A stretch of 64,000 bases of DNA from Hydractinia symbiolongicarpus (Eukaryota > Cnidaria > Hydrozoa > Anthoathecata > Hydractiniidae): NCBI RefSeq assembly GCF_029227915.1, contig NC_079877.1:28173851-28237850 (forward strand), read 5' to 3'. Below, piece by piece: positions 61,329 to 64,000 of the stretch (the stretch's first letter is position 1; every line of letters begins with the position of its first letter). The notes beneath the pieces are model-generated. The model saw nothing but the letters and a program-made list of their open reading frames with translations, was not told where the DNA came from and made no database searches. The position numbers were made by a program, and so were the translations under genes.

Positions 61329-61450
61329 CCCAACCTTGTCCCCAGGGTTTTTTGCCTTTTTCACATCAAGGCGGTGGTGAAATCTTGTTTAGCCGTCAAG
61401 TAAGCCCCAGCGGCTTTGGCATAGGCAACAAACCCTGGGGACGAGGGTGG
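61329..61450. repeat. Short palindromic element, family A copy 3
   Basis: CCAACCTTGTCCCCAGGG pairs with CCCTGGGGACGAGGGTGG. The right half is nearly the same as in the copy at 1707-1803, about 59 kb away. It lies about 180 bp upstream of the next gene's first coding exon. Confidence 0.75.
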
Positions 61451-61633
61451 ATTTTATCCATTGTAATATAAAACGTGATTGCTTGGAAGAATAATAATAT
61501 TTAAATAGAACACCGAAATATACATTGTCAACGAAATTGGTTATAGAATAATGAACAAAATGTGTTGTAGAAATGTGAATAATTTAAACATCTTTACGCA
61601 CTATCAACCAAAATGATTTTAATTTTTTCAGAT

Positions 61634-63922
61634 ATGAAGAAAATACTGCTTCTGCTAGCGCTGCTAGAAATAGTGCTGTCTATGCCGCATCCACCTGGCG
61701 CGCAATGCGACACGTGTGATGTAATGACATGTGATGACGCCAGTGACTGTCCTCACGGTGTCACTAAAGATAAATGTAATTGTTGTGATGTTTGTCTTCG
61801 GCATGATGGTGAGAAGTGCGGTGGCTTGAACACTCGTGAAGGAGTATGCGATAAAGATTTGTTTTGTCATGTACGCCATCCAAATTCACGCAAAAATATT
61901 TTTATTGCTCAAAAAAGTGGCAAATGTGAACCAGGTAATATTTTTGAATCGATTTTTTCAATTTTTTTATTATATTTATTTATTTATATTTATTTATAAT
62001 TTTATAATGTTTTATAAGATTTATTTTTTCCTACTACACGCATGCGCAACTAAACATTTCACTAAATTAACACTGTTTTGAAATTCGCGTGCTAATTATT
62101 TGAATGTAAATTTCTTATTAGTGTTAATTTATATGATCAAATTAATTAATTTAGGCGTTAATTAAATCTATAATAACTTCTACGTTATACAAAAGAAGTT
62201 AAACAATGTCTTACTGTGGGCAAAAAGAACACAAAATTCGTATGTTTATCGAATAAAACGTTTTGCTCTGTATTTCTGCTTTTTACCGCCTTAATTTTTT
62301 TTGGGCGCTATTGTTAAAAACGTTAATTTCCAAAATTTTAATTTCCTACAACAACATTATATCGCATAATGCTTGAGAATCTTAACTTCAGAATTTCCGT
62401 TTCTCTTTTCAATAACTAAAAGGCGAGAGAGATTAACAAAAATTGAAAAAAAAATCCCGAGAAAAAAGCAAAATTTTAAAGTTACAAACTTGAGAAGTGT
62501 AGTATTAATGAAACCAATAATTTGCCTTCCTATTTCAGCTCTTGTTTCATTATAGTCGCTTGCAAAAATGTTACATGTGGTCTTCATCAATGGTGTACAT
62601 TGCAGAACAACAATACTAAATGTCATTGTAAGGATGACTGTGTCAATGTCAGCATTCCAGTATGCGGATTAACCAATGGGGTAGAATATAGAAATCCATG
62701 TGAACTGAAGAAAGAAGAGTGTCAAACTCAAATTAAAATTGAATTTCTTCCAGGACCATGCGAAGGTATGTGTACAAGACGCTATATTTGTTTTTTTCTG
62801 ACATCAAAGTTATTAGTTAATTGAGTTTCCTTATTCTTCCAGCTTTTATTATTCTCTTAATTCGCGGAATAAATATTCCTCTGGCATATATAAATATCAG
62901 AATTATTTGTAAAGCGTTATTCACCAATTAAATATCGGGTAATGTTTTAAACATCACGTTAATTGAGTGACATTTATTTTTTAGAATGCACACATAAAAG
63001 TGTTGTATACAAACATGGCGAAACGTTGATGACGGACAATCCATGTGAAGTGAAGTAAGTTGAAGCTCTTTCGTTTGTTTTTATTTATTTATTTACTCAT
63101 CAATATAGTACTCGAGGACATGAGAGAATGAAAGGAGCTGTAGCCATATACATAATATAATTTGATATTTTTTAAACAAATCAAGTTAAAATTAAGGTGT
63201 TTTCTCCATTTTAAAAAAAGTTTTTTTTATGGATTTGGTATCTCTAAAGACAGTAGCTTATTGTTTATATTTTTGACTTAACAGGACGTACCCGCAAGGC
63301 TATTGTTCTCGATGCCACCTTAAAACTTCTCTATACTGAGCAAAAAAGTTAAAGATGGCCATAAATAATTATTAATTACCTTTAGGAAAATAATTTTCAC
63401 GGAAATTATATTTCGTGAATTTTGCAGGGTTTTTTATCAATTTTTTTTCTTATTTTTTTATTTTATTTACCTACAACTACACATAATATATATGTAAATT
63501 TCAACTGCAGCAGTCTTAACGTTTCCGAGCCAAAACTCCTTAGAAAACTGTATAAAGAAGAAAGATGTCAATAAAATAATTTTTTGTGAAATTCGCAAAC
63601 CTAAAATAAAACCGCCAAATATTAGGAATTGAATTTCGCCAAGGTTGTATTAGCATTTACATTTATTATTAGAACTTGTCGACACGGAAAGTTTCAAGAA
63701 ACATTGGATAAAGAATGTCTAAAAGGTCTTGGCTTCACTTGCACTACTGGTTCAAGCAAATACGCTGACATTAGTTGCAATGAAACATCTTTCTGTCAAG
63801 TAGCAGTTCAAAACGATGATGAGTTTCCCAATTTAGGGAAGTGTATGGAGTTAGACCCAAGTATGAAACTACTTCTCTACCATATAAAAAATGTTGAAGC
63901 AAGTGTCTCGTTGTATCCATAA
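61634..63922 (+). CDS. Secreted IGFBP-N / Kazal / VWC-like cysteine-rich protein
   Basis: Exons 61634-61934, 62556-62765, 62985-63054 and 63673-63922 join in frame to give 276 aa if the last exon ends at the stop seen. The signal peptide MKKILLLLALLEIVLS is followed by an IGFBP N-terminal domain (about aa 23-100; KCNCCDVC, then GEKCGG and GVCDKDLFC), a Kazal/follistatin-like domain in exon 2 (PVCGLTNGVEYRNPCELKK, about 101-170) and a VWC-like start in exons 3-4 (CTHKSVVYKHGETLMTDNPC). It is probably an extracellular regulator of growth factors or proteases; the ligand is unknown. The exon 2 acceptor must be TATAG at 62555, because the earlier TTTCAG would bring in a stop. The ATG lies 2 nt after a TTTTTTCAG acceptor. 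The tail after GKCMELDP looks non-coding, so the gene may splice at about 63860 and run past the window. Confidence 0.8.
63285..63339 (+). other. Possible alternative last exon of the IGFBP/Kazal gene
   Basis: After the acceptor TTAACAG, in frame with the exon ending at 63054, the reading is KTYPQGYCSRCHLKTSLY and then a stop. It would give a shorter protein ending inside the VWC-like part. This rests only on frame and acceptor, so it may be chance. Confidence 0.3.
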
Positions 63923-64000
63923 AAAAAAATAACAAAACACATATATCTTTCTTGTCGCATTGTCGCATGGAAATACATGCCTTTATTTTCTATGCAATAA

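Larger units (their letters stand above)
53275..61633. other. Intergenic stretch after TRIP12
   Basis: No recognisable gene in about 8.4 kb on either strand. It should include the TRIP12 3' untranslated region, but I see no clean AATAAA in the first kilobase. Repeats found here are listed at 54952-55016, 57580-57772, 60561-60632 and 61329-61450. Open frames at 54102-54416, 58172-58438 and 59026-59226 have no domain-like content. A small hairpin lies at about 60431-60471. Confidence 0.55.

Overview
This window is AT-rich animal DNA, probably from a cnidarian and most likely a hydrozoan. The evidence is compact GT-AG introns, an animal-only gene set (group I p21-activated kinase, TRIP12, an IGFBP/Kazal secreted protein), a conodipine-like secreted phospholipase, and many short palindromic elements with CTCGTCCCCAGGG-type ends, which I recall from other cnidarian sequences. 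The species call is inference. No bacterial or viral genes, CRISPR arrays, rRNA genes or convincing tRNA genes were found.

Layout, all four genes on the + strand: (1) about 1-2564, no recognised gene, with two MITE-like palindromes; (2) 2565-3997, a two-exon secreted phospholipase A2-like gene (138 aa); (3) 3998-6260, intergenic with hairpin elements; (4) 6261-15469, a complete 15-exon group I PAK kinase (508 aa); (5) 15470-19801, intergenic with a palindromic element and a decayed reverse-transcriptase relic; (6) 19802-53274, a complete 52-exon orthologue of the HECT E3 ligase TRIP12 (1957 aa), whose introns hold at least four inverted-repeat elements and several tandem repeats; (7) 53275-61633, intergenic with minisatellites and two palindromic elements; (8) 61634 to about 63922, a secreted IGFBP-Kazal-VWC-like protein whose 3' end may run past the window.

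The exon models for PAK and TRIP12 were built by hand from splice signals and family conservation. Reading frame is kept across every junction, so I am confident in them. The genes do not form an obvious pathway: PAK is a cytoplasmic Rac/Cdc42 effector, TRIP12 a nuclear ubiquitin ligase, and the two flanking genes are secreted, cysteine-rich products.

I did not find a clearly new biological system. The items most worth a second look are a roughly 3.1 kb element with long inverted arms in TRIP12 intron 1, a 980 bp element with an exact 6 bp target duplication in intron 7, a TTAA-flanked element in intron 11 with a short protein-like reading, splice acceptors sitting 2-8 nt before three of the four start codons (suggesting spliced-leader trans-splicing), and the domain combination of the last gene.
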